Assembly: GCF_030167915.1 (NCBI RefSeq)
Contig: NZ_JARGNB010000009.1
Coordinates: 156,481-220,480, forward strand
Reading direction: 5' to 3'
Length of the DNA stretch: 64,000 bases
DNA from: Aquabacterium humicola
GTDB taxonomy: Bacteria; Pseudomonadota; Gammaproteobacteria; Burkholderiales; Burkholderiaceae_C
Part shown: in pieces, positions 8,254-23,776 of the stretch
Position numbering within the stretch: the first letter of the stretch is position 1
How the letters are laid out: every line of letters begins with the position of its first letter
Made by a program: the position numbers and the translations under genes
Notes under the pieces: generated by a model
Seen by the model: only the letters and a program-made list of their open reading frames with translations
Database searches by the model: none
What the model was told of the DNA's origin: nothing

Positions 8254-9912
8254 GTGACGACCCCGCTGCCCAACCCCGCGCTGGTCACGCGCGAGGCCGC
8301 ACGCCGCCTGCCGCGACTGGCGCTGCTGCTGTTCTGCGCGTCGTACGTGCTGCCGGGCCTCTTCGGCCGCGATCCTTGGCGCGGCGCCGACCTCAACGCG
8401 TTCGGTCAGATGCTGGCGCTGGCCGAAGGCCGCGCGTCCTGGCTGGCGCCGGCGCTGGGCGGCGTGCCGACCGGTGCCTCGCTGCTGCCGCACTGGATCG
8501 GCGGATCGGCCATCGCGTTGAGCTCCCCCTGGCTCGACCCGGCGCTGGCCGCGCGGCTGCCTTTCGCGCTGCTGCTGGCGCTGACACTGGTGGCCGCCTG
8601 GTACGCCGCGTTCCACCTGGCCCGCACCGAATCGGCGCAGCCGCTGCCGTTCGCGTTCGGCGGCGAGGCTGATCCGGCGGACTACGCACGGGCCATCGCC
8701 GATGGCGCGCTGCTCGCGCTGATCGCTTCGCTCGGACTGCTGCAGTTGGGTCATGAAACCACCCCGGAGCTGGCCCAGCTCGCGGCACTGGCCTGCTTCC
8801 AGTGGGGGCTGTCGGCCGCCCTGCATCGACCGCCGGGTTGGCAGATCGGCGTCGGCGTCCTGCTGTCGCTGCCCGCGTTGGCGGCGAGCGACGCGCCGGC
8901 CATGGCACTGGCCATCGGCATCGGCAGTCTCGTGCTGAGCTGGCGATCGTCGCTGCCGACCTTGCGCGCGATGCTGCCCTGGCTCGGCGCGGCCACCCTG
9001 CTGGCCGCGCTCGTCGCCTGGCCGGTCCATGCCTGGCGCTGGCGCGCCACACCGTTGATCGATCCGGTGCAACTGGTTCGCCTGGTGGCATGGTTCCTCT
9101 GGCCGGCCTGGGCACTGACACTGTGGACGCTGTGGCGCTGGCGTCGCCATCTCCTGCAACTGCACCTGGCCATCCCGCTGCTGTCGGTGACCGTCTCGCT
9201 GGCCACCTGTGTCCTGATGGGGGGATCCGACCGCGCCCTGATGCTGGGCCTGCCGGGGCTCGCGATCCTGGCGGCCTTCGCACTGCCGACGCTGCACCGG
9301 AGCACCGCGGCCGGCATCGACTGGTTTTCGGTCTTCTTCTTCTCGCTCTGCGCCCTGACCATCTGGGTGATCTACATCGCGATGCAGACCGGCTTCCCGG
9401 AGAAACCGGCCGCCAACGTGCAGCGTCTCGCGCCCGGTTTCCACGCCCCGCGCTCGGTCCTCGCCATCGCAGTCGCGCTGCTCGGCACGGCCGCATGGGT
9501 CTGGCTCGTGCGCTGGCGAACCGGCCGGCACCGTGCGGCGCTGTGGAAGAGCCTGGTGCTGCCGGCAGGTGGTGTCGCGCTGTGCTGGCTGCTGCTGATG
9601 ACGCTGTGGCTGCCGCTGCTGGACTACGGCCGCAGCTACCGCCCCGCGATGGAGCGGCTTCAGCGCTGGTTGCCTGCCGGAGCTTGCGTCGCGGCTCCCG
9701 GTGCCACGGCATCGGTGGTCGCTGCCCTGGAGTACCACGCCCGCCGCAGCGTCGACGCATCGCCGGACGCCGCGCGAGGTCGCTGCAGCACTCTGGTGAT
9801 CGTGCACCGGGGGCCGATGCAGCCGGTGGTGCCCGCCGGCTGGCGGGAGATCGCCAGGGAGCGCCGGCCGACCGATCGCAACGAGTGGCTGCTGGTCTAT
9901 CGCCGCATCTGA
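8254..9912 (+). CDS. Polytopic membrane protein, glycosyltransferase-like (GT39/ArnT type)
   Basis: The 552-residue protein has an N-terminal hydrophobic segment, then FGRDPWRGAD, an early acidic-loop motif resembling the first periplasmic loop of ArnT/PMT-type glycosyltransferases, and some ten to twelve further membrane spans, ending in a hydrophilic domain of about 90 residues. Such enzymes use a lipid-linked sugar donor in the inner membrane. The start is a GTG at 8254 with no strong ribosome binding site. It stands alone between a terminator and the convergent glmM. The substrate cannot be inferred; membership of the family is probable rather than certain. Confidence 0.65.
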   Translation: MTTPLPNPALVTREAARRLPRLALLLFCASYVLPGLFGRDPWRGADLNAFGQMLALAEGRASWLAPALGGVPTGASLLPHWIGGSAIALSSPWLDPALAARLPFALLLALTLVAAWYAAFHLARTESAQPLPFAFGGEADPADYARAIADGALLALIASLGLLQLGHETTPELAQLAALACFQWGLSAALHRPPGWQIGVGVLLSLPALAASDAPAMALAIGIGSLVLSWRSSLPTLRAMLPWLGAATLLAALVAWPVHAWRWRATPLIDPVQLVRLVAWFLWPAWALTLWTLWRWRRHLLQLHLAIPLLSVTVSLATCVLMGGSDRALMLGLPGLAILAAFALPTLHRSTAAGIDWFSVFFFSLCALTIWVIYIAMQTGFPEKPAANVQRLAPGFHAPRSVLAIAVALLGTAAWVWLVRWRTGRHRAALWKSLVLPAGGVALCWLLLMTLWLPLLDYGRSYRPAMERLQRWLPAGACVAAPGATASVVAALEYHARRSVDASPDAARGRCSTLVIVHRGPMQPVVPAGWREIARERRPTDRNEWLLVYRRI

Positions 9913-9928
9913 GCGGCCAGGTCGTTCG

Positions 9929-11263
9929 TCAAGCCGCCTTTGCGGCGTCGGCCAGGCGTTGCGCCCACTGGGAAGCCTGCGCGCCGTCGCTCGCCTCGAC
10001 CATCACCCGCAGCACCGGCTCGGTGCCCGATGCGCGAATCAGCACCCGGCCTTCACCACCGAGCGCGACCTCGGCCGCCTTCGCCTCCCCCACCAGGCGC
10101 TGGTTCTGCTTCCAGTCGGACATGCCTGCGAGTCGCACATTGATCAGCGTCTGCGGGAACAGCGCGACGCCGGCCAGCAAGTCGGCCAGCGAGGCCTGCG
10201 CGCGCTGCGTCGCCTGCAGCACCTGCAGCGCGCTGACGATGCCATCGCCGGTGGTGTGCTTGTCCAGCGCCAGCAGATGGCCCGAGCTCTCGCCGCCGAG
10301 CAGCCAGCCGCGCGCCACCAGTTCCTCGAGCACATAGCGGTCGCCGACCTTGGCGCGCACAAGCTCGACGCCGCGGCGCTTCAGCGCGACCTCGATGCCC
10401 ATGTTGCTCATCAGCGTGCCGACCGCGCCGGGCACGGCCTGGCCCTGCGCCAGCCGGTCGGCGACCATCGCGTACAACAATTCGTCGCCGTTGAAGAGCC
10501 GGCCGGACCGATCGACCAGCTGCAGGCGGTCGGCATCGCCGTCGAGCGCGATGCCGTAGTCGGCGCCGTGCTGCTGTACGGCGGCGACCAGCGCCTGCGG
10601 TGCAGTCGCGCCCACGCCGTCGTTGATGTTGACGCCGTCGGGGCTGCAGCCGATGCAGATCACCTCGGCGCCGAGCTCGTGGAAGACGTCCGGCGCCACG
10701 TGGTAGGCGGCGCCATGCGCCGCATCAATGACCACCTTCAACCCACGCAGCGACATGTCGTTGCCGACGGTGCTCTTGCAGAACTCGATGTAGCGGCCTT
10801 GCGCATCGTCGACGCGGCGGGCCTTGCCGAGCGTCGCCGCATCGGCCCATTGCGGAGCCTCCTCGAGCGCGGCCTCGACCGCCAGTTCCCACTCGTCGGG
10901 CAGCTTCTCGCCCTTGGCGGAGAAGAACTTGATGCCATTGTCCTGGTAGGGGTTGTGCGACGCGCTGATCACCACGCCGAGGTCCAGGCGCAGCGCACGG
11001 GTCAGGTAGGCGACGCCCGGCGTCGGCAGCGGACCGGTCAGCAGCGTGTCGACGCCCGCCGAGGCCAGGCCAGCCTCGAGCGACGACTCGATCATGTAGC
11101 CCGAGATCCGCGTGTCCTTGCCGATCAGCACGGTCGGCCGCTGCGTCGAGCGGCGAAGCACCCGCCCGACGGCGTGCCCCAGCTTCAACATGAAGTCGGG
11201 CGTGATCGGGTCCTTGCCGACCTCGCCGCGGATGCCATCGGTGCCGAAATAGCGTCGAGCCAT
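9929..11263 (-). CDS. glmM: Phosphoglucosamine mutase
   Basis: Interconverts glucosamine 6-phosphate and glucosamine 1-phosphate on the route to UDP-GlcNAc for peptidoglycan and LPS. The catalytic phosphoserine motif [12 protein letters not shown] places the serine at residue 102. The metal-binding loop DGDADR and the C-terminal phosphate-binding RASGTEP are visible. Length 444 residues is typical. It follows folP and ftsH on the same strand, the conserved ftsH-folP-glmM order. Confidence 0.97.
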   Translation of the reverse strand: MARRYFGTDGIRGEVGKDPITPDFMLKLGHAVGRVLRRSTQRPTVLIGKDTRISGYMIESSLEAGLASAGVDTLLTGPLPTPGVAYLTRALRLDLGVVISASHNPYQDNGIKFFSAKGEKLPDEWELAVEAALEEAPQWADAATLGKARRVDDAQGRYIEFCKSTVGNDMSLRGLKVVIDAAHGAAYHVAPDVFHELGAEVICIGCSPDGVNINDGVGATAPQALVAAVQQHGADYGIALDGDADRLQLVDRSGRLFNGDELLYAMVADRLAQGQAVPGAVGTLMSNMGIEVALKRRGVELVRAKVGDRYVLEELVARGWLLGGESSGHLLALDKHTTGDGIVSALQVLQATQRAQASLADLLAGVALFPQTLINVRLAGMSDWKQNQRLVGEAKAAEVALGGEGRVLIRASGTEPVLRVMVEASDGAQASQWAQRLADAAKAA

Positions 11264-11282
11264 GCTGTTTTCCTGTTCTGTC

Positions 11283-12116
11283 CTAACGCGACAGGCCAGC
11301 GGCCTGCCAGACCTTCAATGCATCGACGGTCGCGGCAACGTCGTGCACCCGCACGATGCGTGCGCCGCGCTGCACGGCGGCAAGCGCGGCGGCCACGCTC
11401 GCCGCCAAGCGGTCGTCGACCGTGCGTCCGGTGAGCGCGCCCAGCGTCGACTTGCGCGACCATCCCACCAGCAGCGGCCGGCCGATGGCGAGCAACTCGG
11501 CCTGCCGTTCCAGCAGCAGCCAATTGTGCTCGGGCGACTTGCCGAATCCGATGCCCGGATCCAGCACGATGCGTTCCAATGCCACACCGGCGGCGAAAAC
11601 CGTATCCAGGCGTTGCCGAAGGAAGGTCGTGACCTCGTCGATGACGTCGGCGTAGCGCGTGTCGGCCTGCATCGTGCCGGGCTCGCCGCGCATGTGCATC
11701 AGGCAAACGCCGGCACCCGACCCGGCGACGGTTTCCAGCGCGCCGGGCCGCTGCAGCGCCCGCACGTCGTTGACGATGTCAACGCCGAAGTCCAGCGCGG
11801 CACGCATCACCTCGGGCCGGCTCGTATCGACCGACACCGGCCGGCCGAGCGTGACCGCATGCCGCAGCACCGGCAGCACGCGCGCGAGTTCCTCGTCGAC
11901 CGTCGGCTGCCCGGCACCGGGACGGGTCGACTCGCCGCCGATGTCCAGGATGTCCGCGCCCTCGTCCACCAGCTGCTCGCAATGCCTCATCGCCCGCGAT
12001 GCATCGAGGTAGCGGCCGCCGTCGGAGAACGAATCGGGCGTCGCATTGATGATGCCCATCACCAGCGGCCGCGAAAGCTCGAGCGTGAAGCGGGTGGTCT
12101 GCCAACGGTCTTGCAT
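11283..12116 (-). CDS. folP: Dihydropteroate synthase
   Basis: Joins p-aminobenzoate to dihydropterin pyrophosphate in folate synthesis; the sulfonamide target. Family motifs are clear: [24 protein letters not shown] and the C-terminal GWSRKS. I take the ATG at 12116 (MQDRW) rather than an in-frame upstream codon at 12197, because the longer form would overlap the end of ftsH and has no similarity in its extra 27 residues. A 20-base hairpin (ACGGGGCC/GGCCCCGT, 12128-12147) lies just upstream of the start, between ftsH and folP. About 277 residues. Confidence 0.95.
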   Translation of the reverse strand: MQDRWQTTRFTLELSRPLVMGIINATPDSFSDGGRYLDASRAMRHCEQLVDEGADILDIGGESTRPGAGQPTVDEELARVLPVLRHAVTLGRPVSVDTSRPEVMRAALDFGVDIVNDVRALQRPGALETVAGSGAGVCLMHMRGEPGTMQADTRYADVIDEVTTFLRQRLDTVFAAGVALERIVLDPGIGFGKSPEHNWLLLERQAELLAIGRPLLVGWSRKSTLGALTGRTVDDRLAASVAAALAAVQRGARIVRVHDVAATVDALKVWQAAGLSR

Positions 12117-12127
12117 CACCAATGAAG

Positions 12128-12147
12128 ACGGGGCCTTGCGGCCCCGT
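12128..12147 (-). terminator. Hairpin between ftsH and folP
   Basis: ACGGGGCC and GGCCCCGT pair perfectly around a four-base loop. There is no run of T after it on the minus strand, so it may attenuate or process the transcript rather than stop it. It ends 11 bases before the folP start. Confidence 0.4.
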
Positions 12148-12174
12148 CGTGTCTTGTCGTCGTTCGCTGCGTGC

Positions 12175-14079
<1,905 letters not shown>

Positions 14080-14234
14080 CGCGGCTCCTTTAGCCAATCC
14101 CTGACGTCGACGACACGCCCACCATGCACACCATGCACGCGCCGCCCGATGCGTGGGCAGATGGGGCCGATTCTATTCGAGTCAAGCCCGCACGAAGCTG
14201 ACGCAAGACCGTGCAGAAACGAGGCAAATCAAGG

Positions 14235-14957
14235 TCAATTCGATCCAGTTTGACCGTTGCTCGCAGCGTCCGCACCACCCGGCGACGGGAACTTCAGACC
14301 GATGCCCACGAGAAAGGTTTCGGCCGATTTGTCACGCGATGCTTTGGGCTTGACGGGCTTCACGACGCGGAACGTCTTCTTGAAACGCTCGACCAGCTGG
14401 CTGTAGCCGCTGCCATGGAAGACCTTGGCGACCAGCGCACCGCCGGGCTTCAGGTGGGTCTGGCTGAATTCCAGCGCCAGCTCGATCAGATGCTCGATGC
14501 GCGCGGCATCCGACGACTCGATGCCGGAGAGGTTGGGCGCCATGTCCGACACGACCACGTCGACCGGGCGGCCGCCGACGGCCTCGTGCAGTGTCTGCAG
14601 CACCTCGTCCTCGCGGAAGTCGCCCTGGATGAAGTGCACCCCCTCGATCGGCTCCATCGGCAGGATGTCCAGCGCGATGATCGTGCCGTCGAGCTCCCCG
14701 ACCGCCGCACCGCCGGCGCCCGCGTTCTTCGGCGCGAAGCGCCGCCGCAGGTACTGGCTCCAGGCCCCCGGCACGGATCCCAGGTCCACCACCACCTGGC
14801 CGGGCTTGATCAGCTGGAACGCCTCGTCGATCTCCTTCAGCTTGTACGCCGCGCGGGCCCGGTAGCCCTCCCTCTGCGCCATCTTGACGTAGGGGTCCGA
14901 CAGGTGATCCTGCAGCCACGCCTTGTTGAGCTTCTTGCTCTTGGTCTTGATCTTCAT
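14235..14957 (-). CDS. rlmE: 23S rRNA 2'-O-ribose U2552 methyltransferase
   Basis: RlmE (FtsJ/RrmJ) methylates U2552 in the A-loop of the assembled 50S subunit. The SAM-binding [13 protein letters not shown], the catalytic lysine segment RAAYKL, the DMAPNLSG acidic motif and KVFHG are present. The start at 14957 (MKIKTKSKK) gives about 240 residues; an in-frame extension to 15338 lies antisense to yhbY and is rejected. rlmE and yhbY are divergent with only 21 bases between start codons, so their promoters must overlap the genes. Confidence 0.95.
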   Translation of the reverse strand: MKIKTKSKKLNKAWLQDHLSDPYVKMAQREGYRARAAYKLKEIDEAFQLIKPGQVVVDLGSVPGAWSQYLRRRFAPKNAGAGGAAVGELDGTIIALDILPMEPIEGVHFIQGDFREDEVLQTLHEAVGGRPVDVVVSDMAPNLSGIESSDAARIEHLIELALEFSQTHLKPGGALVAKVFHGSGYSQLVERFKKTFRVVKPVKPKASRDKSAETFLVGIGLKFPSPGGADAASNGQTGSN

Positions 14958-14978
14958 TCGACTGGGGATAATACGAGG

Positions 14979-15455
14979 ATGCCTGCACTCAAACTGACGC
15001 CCGCCGACCGCAAGGACAAGCGGGGCGAAGCCCATCACCTGGATCCGGTGGTGCTCATCGGCGCCGAGGGCCTGACGGCCGCGGTGCTGAAGGAAACCGA
15101 CGCCGCGTTGAAGGCGCACGGCCTGATCAAGGTCCGCATGTTCTCCGACGACCGCGAGGAGCGCGAAGCCGCGCTGGTGAGGCTCGCCGACGCGCTGGGG
15201 GCAGCGCCGGTGCAGCACATCGGCAAGCTGCTGGTGCTGTGGCGGCCGCTGCCGGCAAAGGAAAAGGTCGAGCGCGAGGACCGCATGGCCGGTCCCCGCA
15301 CCGTCAAGATCGTCAAGTTCTCGAAGAGCCCGAACCACCGCCCGCAGGTCAAGAAGGTCAAGGTCTTCGGCAACCAGCGCGTCACTGCCGGCGGCTCGAT
15401 CAAGCGCGCCAAGGTCCGGACGACCAGCGTCAAGAAGAAGGCGCAGTCGGACTGA
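14979..15455 (+). CDS. yhbY: CRS1-YhbY domain RNA-binding protein
   Basis: YhbY binds pre-50S particles and is thought to aid ribosome assembly. The N-terminal 100 residues carry the CRM fold with LxPxxRxxLR-like start, [12 protein letters not shown] and the KxR loop. A basic tail of about 50 residues follows and is longer than in the 97-residue E. coli protein. The ATG at 14979 has GAGG immediately before it with almost no spacing, so initiation may be leaderless. Its 3' end overlaps the convergent DUF4149 gene by 26 bases. Confidence 0.9.
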   Translation: MPALKLTPADRKDKRGEAHHLDPVVLIGAEGLTAAVLKETDAALKAHGLIKVRMFSDDREEREAALVRLADALGAAPVQHIGKLLVLWRPLPAKEKVEREDRMAGPRTVKIVKFSKSPNHRPQVKKVKVFGNQRVTAGGSIKRAKVRTTSVKKKAQSD

Positions 15456-15879
15456 CGCGCCAGGCCAGTACCAGCACGAGCAAGGTCTTCACGCCGAAGA
15501 AGGCCACGCTCACCGCGTGCAACTGGCCGAAGCTCAACGGGCCCTGCCCGGCCCGTGCGCCCGGCAGCAGCGGCTGCAGCCCGAAGTGACCGGCGATGGT
15601 GCAGAACAGCGTGCCGAAGAGCAGCAGCATCTCGGTGCTCACCACCGATCCCCGGCCGGCTTCGGCCACGTCACGCGCCCGGCGGCGTTCGACGATCAGG
15701 AGCAGCAGGCCCACGATCAGGCTGAGCCAGGCTTCCTGCACGAAGATGCGGCCGACCACCCGCCCGGCGTCGGCCGGCAGCAGGGTGGCGAACGGCGCCG
15801 GCGTCGCGATCAGCGCGACACACAGCAGCACGCCGGCCCACAGGCCCGGCAGCAGCCGCCGCAGCCGCTCGACGAGCAT
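15430..15879 (-). CDS. DUF4149 family membrane protein
   Basis: A 149-residue protein with four predicted membrane spans (about 7-27, 45-63, 83-103, 122-142), matching the small TMEM205-like DUF4149 family common in betaproteobacteria. Function is unknown. Its ATG shares one base with the greA stop (TGATG), so the two are translationally coupled at the end of the car-greA cluster. Confidence 0.8.
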   Translation of the reverse strand: MLVERLRRLLPGLWAGVLLCVALIATPAPFATLLPADAGRVVGRIFVQEAWLSLIVGLLLLIVERRRARDVAEAGRGSVVSTEMLLLFGTLFCTIAGHFGLQPLLPGARAGQGPLSFGQLHAVSVAFFGVKTLLVLVLAWRVSPTAPSS

Positions 15880-16355
15880 CAGATGTAGCGGACTTCGACG
15901 ATCTCGTAGCGCTTGACGCCGCCCGGCGCCTGGACCTCCGCCACGTCCCCGGCTTCCTTGCCGATCATCGCGCGCGCGATCGGCGAGCTGATGGAGATCA
16001 GGCCCTTCTTCAGGTCGGCCTCGTCGTCGCCGACGATCTGGTAGGTCACTTCCTGGCCCGAGGCTTCCTCCTCCAGGTCGACCGTCGCGCCGAACACCAC
16101 GCGCCCGCCGGCGTCGAGCGAGGTCGGATCGATGACCTGCGCGGCCGCCAGCTTGCTTTCGATCTCGAGGATGCGGCCCTCGATGAAGCCCTGCTTGTCC
16201 TTGGCCGCGTCGTACTCGGCGTTTTCGGACAGGTCCCCCTGCGCGCGGGCCTCGGCGATTGCCTGGATCACCGCGTGGCGCTCGACGGTCTTGAGCCGCT
16301 GCAGCTCTTCCTTGAGTTTTTCCGCGCCGCGCCTGGTCAGGGGAATGGTGGTCAT
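15879..16355 (-). CDS. greA: Transcription elongation factor GreA
   Basis: Rescues backtracked RNA polymerase by stimulating transcript cleavage. The N-terminal coiled coil ends in the acidic tip with GDLSENAEY, and the C-terminal FKBP-like domain includes [14 protein letters not shown]. The start at 16355 ([10 protein letters not shown]) gives the usual 158 residues; an upstream in-frame start at 16409 adds 18 unconserved residues and is rejected. The order carA-carB-greA is conserved in many betaproteobacteria. Confidence 0.97.
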   Translation of the reverse strand: MTTIPLTRRGAEKLKEELQRLKTVERHAVIQAIAEARAQGDLSENAEYDAAKDKQGFIEGRILEIESKLAAAQVIDPTSLDAGGRVVFGATVDLEEEASGQEVTYQIVGDDEADLKKGLISISSPIARAMIGKEAGDVAEVQAPGGVKRYEIVEVRYI

Positions 16356-16438
16356 GATCGAAATCGGGTCAGCCAAAAGAAACAAGCCGCCGGGGCCCGG
16401 AAGGGGCAACGCCAGCGGCGGGTCGATGGAGCGCGAGT

Positions 16439-19727
<3,289 letters not shown>

Positions 19728-19735
<8 letters not shown>

Positions 19736-20888
19736 GCTTGGTCTCCATCAGCGCCACGAATCGATCGAACAGGTAGGCGATGTCATGCGGTCCGGGGGAA
19801 GCCTCCGGGTGGCCCTGGAAGCAGAAGGCGGGACGGTCGGTGCGGGCCAGGCCCTGCAGCGTGCCGTCGAAGAGGCTGACGTGCGTCGGCCGCAGCGTCG
19901 ACGGCAGCGACTTCTCGTCGACCGCGAAGCCGTGGTTCTGGCTGGTGATCGAGACGCGGCCGGAGTCGAGGTCCTTCACCGGGTGGTTCGCGCCATGGTG
20001 GCCGAACTTCATCTTGAAGGTCTTCGCGCCCGAGGCCAGCGCCATGATCTGGTGGCCGAGGCAGATGCCGAAGGTCGGGATGCCGGCGTCGATCAACGTG
20101 CGGGTGGCTTCGATCGCGTAGTCGCAGGGCTCGGGGTCACCGGGGCCGTTGCTGAGGAAGATGCCGTCCGGGCTCAGCTTCATCGCGTCGGCGGCCGAGG
20201 CCTGCGCCGGCAGCACCGTGACGCGGCAGCCGCGGCTGGCCAGCATGCGCAGGATGTTGCGCTTGACGCCGTAGTCGAACGCGACGACATGGAAGCGCGG
20301 ATTCTCGATGCGGCCATACCCTTGGCCGAGCGTCCATTCGGTCTCGGTCCAGGCGTAGGGCTCGCTGACCGACACGACCTTCGCGAGGTCGAGGCCGCTC
20401 ATGCTCGGGGCGGCCTTCGCGGCGGCGATCGCCTCGGCGACCTCGGCCTCGCTGACGACATGGCCCGCCTCGAAGGTCGCGATGCAGCCGTTCTGGGCAC
20501 CGCCGGTGCGCAGCACCCGCGTCAGGCGGCGCGTGTCGATGTTGCCGATGGCCACCGTGTTCTCACGGCGCAGGTAGTCCGGCAGGCTCATCGCCTGGCG
20601 GAAATTCGACAGGCGCGGCGGCAGGTCCTTGATGATCAGGCCGGCGGCATGGACCTTCGTGGCTTCGACATCCTCATCGTTGACGCCATAGCTGCCGATG
20701 TGCGGATACGTCAGCGTGACGATCTGCCTGCAGTAGCTGGGGTCGGTGAGGATCTCTTGATAGCCGGTGAGCGCGGTGTTGAACACCACCTCGCCGACCG
20801 TGCGACCGGGCGCGCCGATCGATGTGCCATGAAAGACCGTGCCGTCTGCGAGTGCGAGGAGTGCGGGGGGCAGCTGGGGCAGCAACAC
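19728..20888 (-). CDS. carA: Carbamoyl-phosphate synthase small subunit (glutaminase)
   Basis: Releases ammonia from glutamine and channels it to CarB. The class I amidotransferase domain shows the nucleophile motif FGICLGHQI and the GHPEASPG catalytic His-Glu near the C-terminus; the N-terminal CPSase domain starts at [12 protein letters not shown] take the GTG at 20888 because GGAG lies five bases upstream; an ATG eight codons earlier has no ribosome binding site. About 386 residues. Confidence 0.97.
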
Positions 20889-21022
20889 AAGAGCTCCGGA
20901 AGTCGCGCGCACCCAGCTTCAATCCCCGACTACGAGCGGTCGGGCCCGTCGCCGAGGTCCTCCGGAGGGGAAACTTCAGTGGAGTTTCGCTGGGGCTGCG
21001 GTGGTGGCGGGTAAACCTTCGA

Positions 21023-21028
21023 AGTATA
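21023..21028 (-). promoter_or_regulatory. Probable -10 box of the car operon
   Basis: On the minus strand TATACT lies about 135 bases before the carA start, in a 176-bp gap with no other gene. No convincing -35 is present. The leader contains the palindrome CCTCCGGAGG (20959-20968); a pyrimidine- or arginine-responsive control cannot be assigned. Confidence 0.4.
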
Positions 21029-21064
21029 CCCTGCTGCGGGTTTGTCCCGACGGCGTGACAAGGA

Positions 21065-21472
21065 TCAAAGGCCGAGCGCGGTGATGCCGGCGCGCGCAAT
21101 CTGCGCGTCCTCGTTCGACTTGACGCCGCTGACCCCCACGGCGCCGACGCACTGCCCCTCGGCGAGGATCGGGACGCCGCCTTCGAGCATGCCCTCGAGC
21201 GTCGGCGCGCTCAGGAAGGACACGCGACCCTGGTTGATCATGTCCTCGTAGACCTTGCTCTCGCGGCGGCCGATGGCCGCGGTGCGGGCCTTGGCAGGCG
21301 CGATCTGCGCCGAGATCGGTGCGGCGCCGTCCAGGCGCTGCAGCCAGAGGAGGTGGCCGCCATCGTCGACGATCGCGATGCTCACTGCCCACTGGTGGCT
21401 GCGCGCCTCGGCTTCGGCCGCCTGGGCGATGGCGCGGACATCGTCGAGGGTCAGCTGCGGCTTGGTCTTCAT
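21065..21472 (-). CDS. GlcG/HbpS-like (DUF336) protein
   Basis: The 135-residue protein matches the heme-degrading/HbpS-GlcG fold family: LTLDDVRAIAQAAEAEA, VSIAIVDDGGHLLWLQRLDGA and GGVPILAEGQCVGAVGVSG are its typical segments. Members bind heme or accompany glycolate and diol enzymes, and the exact role is often unknown. The start at 21472 (MKTKPQLT) is chosen over one 19 codons upstream that has no conserved sequence. No partner gene nearby indicates the substrate. Confidence 0.8.
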   Translation of the reverse strand: MKTKPQLTLDDVRAIAQAAEAEARSHQWAVSIAIVDDGGHLLWLQRLDGAAPISAQIAPAKARTAAIGRRESKVYEDMINQGRVSFLSAPTLEGMLEGGVPILAEGQCVGAVGVSGVKSNEDAQIARAGITALGL

Positions 21473-21635
21473 CGGGAAACTCCGGAAATTCGCGAGGGGC
21501 GCAGTGTGCCCCAATGCTCGGCACCCCACCGCCGGGCAGGCTGCACCGCGGCAGCGCGGCCACGGCCGGGCGGAACTTAGAATCCCCTCGCGGTGTCCAT
21601 AACCGCGTCACTGTCATTCATTGACTGGAGGTTCC

Positions 21636-22331
21636 ATGAACGATCAAGGCCTGCAACCCTTCGGCTTCGCCGGTTCGGGCACGCTGGCGGCGGAGCGCAA
21701 TCGCGTACTGCGCAACACCTACTGGCTGCTCGCCGTCTCGATGGTGCCGACGGTGCTGGGCGCATGGATCGGGGTCACCACCGGCTTCGCCACCGCGATG
21801 AGCCCGATGATCGGCCTGGTGGTGTTCCTGGTCGGCGCCTTCGGCTTCATGTTCGCGATCGAGAAGACCAAGCATTCGTCGACCGGCGTCTTCGTGCTGC
21901 TCGGCTTCACGTTCTTCATGGGCCTGATGCTCGCGCGGCTGCTGGCCGCGGTGCTGGGATTCCGGAACGGCGGCTCGCTGATCATGATGGCCTTCGGCGG
22001 CACCGCCGCGATCTTCTTCGCGATGGCGACGATGGCGACGATGATCAAGCGCGACCTGTCGACGATGGGCAAGTTCCTGACCGTCGGCGCGTGGATCCTG
22101 TTCTTCGCGTTCATCGCCAACGCCTTCCTGCAGTCGTCGGCCTTCATGCTCACGCTGCTGGTGCTGTGCCTGGGCATCTTCTCGGCGTTCATCCTGTACG
22201 ACGTGAAGCGGGTGATCGACGGCGGCGAGGACAACTACATCAGCGCGACGCTGGCGATCTACCTGGACATCTACAACGTGTTCCAGAGCCTGCTGTCCAT
22301 CCTCGGCATCTTCGGCGGCGAGCGCGACTGA
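21636..22331 (+). CDS. BAX inhibitor-1 / YccA family membrane protein
   Basis: A 231-residue inner-membrane protein with seven predicted spans beginning near residue 30 and ending with FLYDVKR-type segment (FILYDVKRVIDGG), characteristic of the TMBIM/BI-1 family. The E. coli relatives YccA and YbhL interact with FtsH or act as ion-leak channels. The ATG at 21636 has GGAGG five bases upstream. It is monocistronic and closed by the hairpin at 22355. Family call is firm, function is inferred. Confidence 0.88.
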   Translation: MNDQGLQPFGFAGSGTLAAERNRVLRNTYWLLAVSMVPTVLGAWIGVTTGFATAMSPMIGLVVFLVGAFGFMFAIEKTKHSSTGVFVLLGFTFFMGLMLARLLAAVLGFRNGGSLIMMAFGGTAAIFFAMATMATMIKRDLSTMGKFLTVGAWILFFAFIANAFLQSSAFMLTLLVLCLGIFSAFILYDVKRVIDGGEDNYISATLAIYLDIYNVFQSLLSILGIFGGERD

Positions 22332-22354
22332 CACCCCTCGCCTCGCATCGAAAC

Positions 22355-22380
22355 ACAAAGGGCCCCGCGGGGCCCTTTGT
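22355..22380. terminator. Bidirectional terminator between the BI-1 gene and rlmD
   Basis: ACAAAGGGCCCC and GGGGCCCTTTGT form a perfect 12-base stem with a two-base loop. It touches the rlmD stop codon at 22381, so it can end both convergent transcripts. Confidence 0.85.
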
Positions 22381-23742
22381 TCATGCGCGGTCGAACACCG
22401 CGATGCTCTCGACGTGCGCCGTGTGCGGGAACATGTTGACCACGCCCGCGGCGCTGCAGCGGTAGCCCGCCTGGTGCACCAGCAGCCCGGCATCGCGAGC
22501 CAGCGTGGCGGGATTGCAGCTGACGTAGACGATGCGGCGCGGCGGCTGCCAGCCCTCGCGCGGGGCCTGGTGGATGTCCGCGAGCGCCTTGGCCAGCGCG
22601 AAGGCGCCCTCCCGGGGCGGGTCGACCAGCCACTTGTCGGCGACGCCGTAGCCGACCAGATCGTCGGCCGACAGCTCGAACAGATTGCGTGCCTCGAATC
22701 GCGTGCGTGACGCGAGGCCGTTGCGATCGGCGTTCTCGCGCGAGCGCTGCACCAGCGTCTCGCTGCCCTCGATGCCCAGCACCTCGCGCGCATGGCGCGC
22801 CAGCGGCAGCGTGAAGTTGCCGAGGCCGCAGAACCAGTCGATCACCCGCTCGTCGCGCTGCACCGCCAGCAGGCCCAGCGCGCGGTGCACCAGCACGCGG
22901 TTGATGTGGTGATTGACCTGGGTGAAGTCGGTCGGCTTGAACGGCATCAGCACGCCGTACTCGGGCAGCGAATAAGCCAGCTCCGGCCCGGTGTCGTCGA
23001 GCCGGTGCACGGTCTCGGGGCCCTTGGGCTGAAGCCACCACTGCACGCCGTGCGTCTGGCCGAACGCGGCCAGGCGCCGGCGATCGGCATCGGTCAGCGG
23101 CTCGAGGTGCCGCAGCACCAGCGCGATCACCGTGCCCTCGTCGCGCTCGCCCACCGCGAGTTCGATCTGCGGCAGCCGGTCACGCTGGTCCATCGCGCCG
23201 ATGAGCGCCCGCAGCGGGAGCAGCAGGCCGCTCACTTTGGGTGGCAGCACGGGGCACACCGACATGTCGGCCACGTAGCGCGACTTGCGCTCGTGGAAGC
23301 CGATCAGCACCGTGCCCTTCTTCGCGACATGGCGCACCGACAGCCGCGCGCGGTAGCGGTAGCCCCAGCTCGGGCCCTCGATCGGCCGCAGCATGCGCTC
23401 GGGCCGCAGCTTGGACAGGTGCTGCAGGCCGTCCTCGAGCGCCCGTTGCTTGACCGCGACCTGCGCCGCCGCATCGAGGTGCTGCATCTTGCAGCCGCCG
23501 CAGGCGCCGGCATGCAGGCCGAAGTGCGGGCAGCCCGGCCGCACGCGCAGCGGGCTCTCGCGCCGCAGCGACACCAGCGAGCCCTGCTCCCACTGGTTCT
23601 TGCGCCGGCCGACCTCGACCTGCACTTCTTCACCAGGCAATGCGCCGTCGATGAAGACGACCTTGCCTTCGCTGTTGCGGGCGACGCCCTGGCCTTCGAG
23701 GTCGATCGAATCGACCTTCAGCCACTCTTCCTTTGCTGTCAT
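22381..23742 (-). CDS. rlmD: 23S rRNA (uracil-1939 C5)-methyltransferase
   Basis: RlmD (RumA) methylates U1939 of 23S rRNA using SAM. The N-terminal TRAM domain (residues 5-60) is followed by cysteines of a 4Fe-4S cluster ([14 protein letters not shown] and VCPVL), the SAM-binding segment [14 protein letters not shown], the VDPPR motif and the catalytic [10 protein letters not shown] near the C-terminus. Length 453 residues is normal. It is monocistronic. Confidence 0.95.
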   Translation of the reverse strand: MTAKEEWLKVDSIDLEGQGVARNSEGKVVFIDGALPGEEVQVEVGRRKNQWEQGSLVSLRRESPLRVRPGCPHFGLHAGACGGCKMQHLDAAAQVAVKQRALEDGLQHLSKLRPERMLRPIEGPSWGYRYRARLSVRHVAKKGTVLIGFHERKSRYVADMSVCPVLPPKVSGLLLPLRALIGAMDQRDRLPQIELAVGERDEGTVIALVLRHLEPLTDADRRRLAAFGQTHGVQWWLQPKGPETVHRLDDTGPELAYSLPEYGVLMPFKPTDFTQVNHHINRVLVHRALGLLAVQRDERVIDWFCGLGNFTLPLARHAREVLGIEGSETLVQRSRENADRNGLASRTRFEARNLFELSADDLVGYGVADKWLVDPPREGAFALAKALADIHQAPREGWQPPRRIVYVSCNPATLARDAGLLVHQAGYRCSAAGVVNMFPHTAHVESIAVFDRA

Positions 23743-23776
23743 GGGGCCGGATTATCCCGGCCCGCGAACGACCGCC

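Noticed and set aside
14958..15338. Upstream extension of rlmE
   Set aside because: It is antisense to yhbY, lacks conserved sequence, and RlmE proteins begin at the MKIK position.
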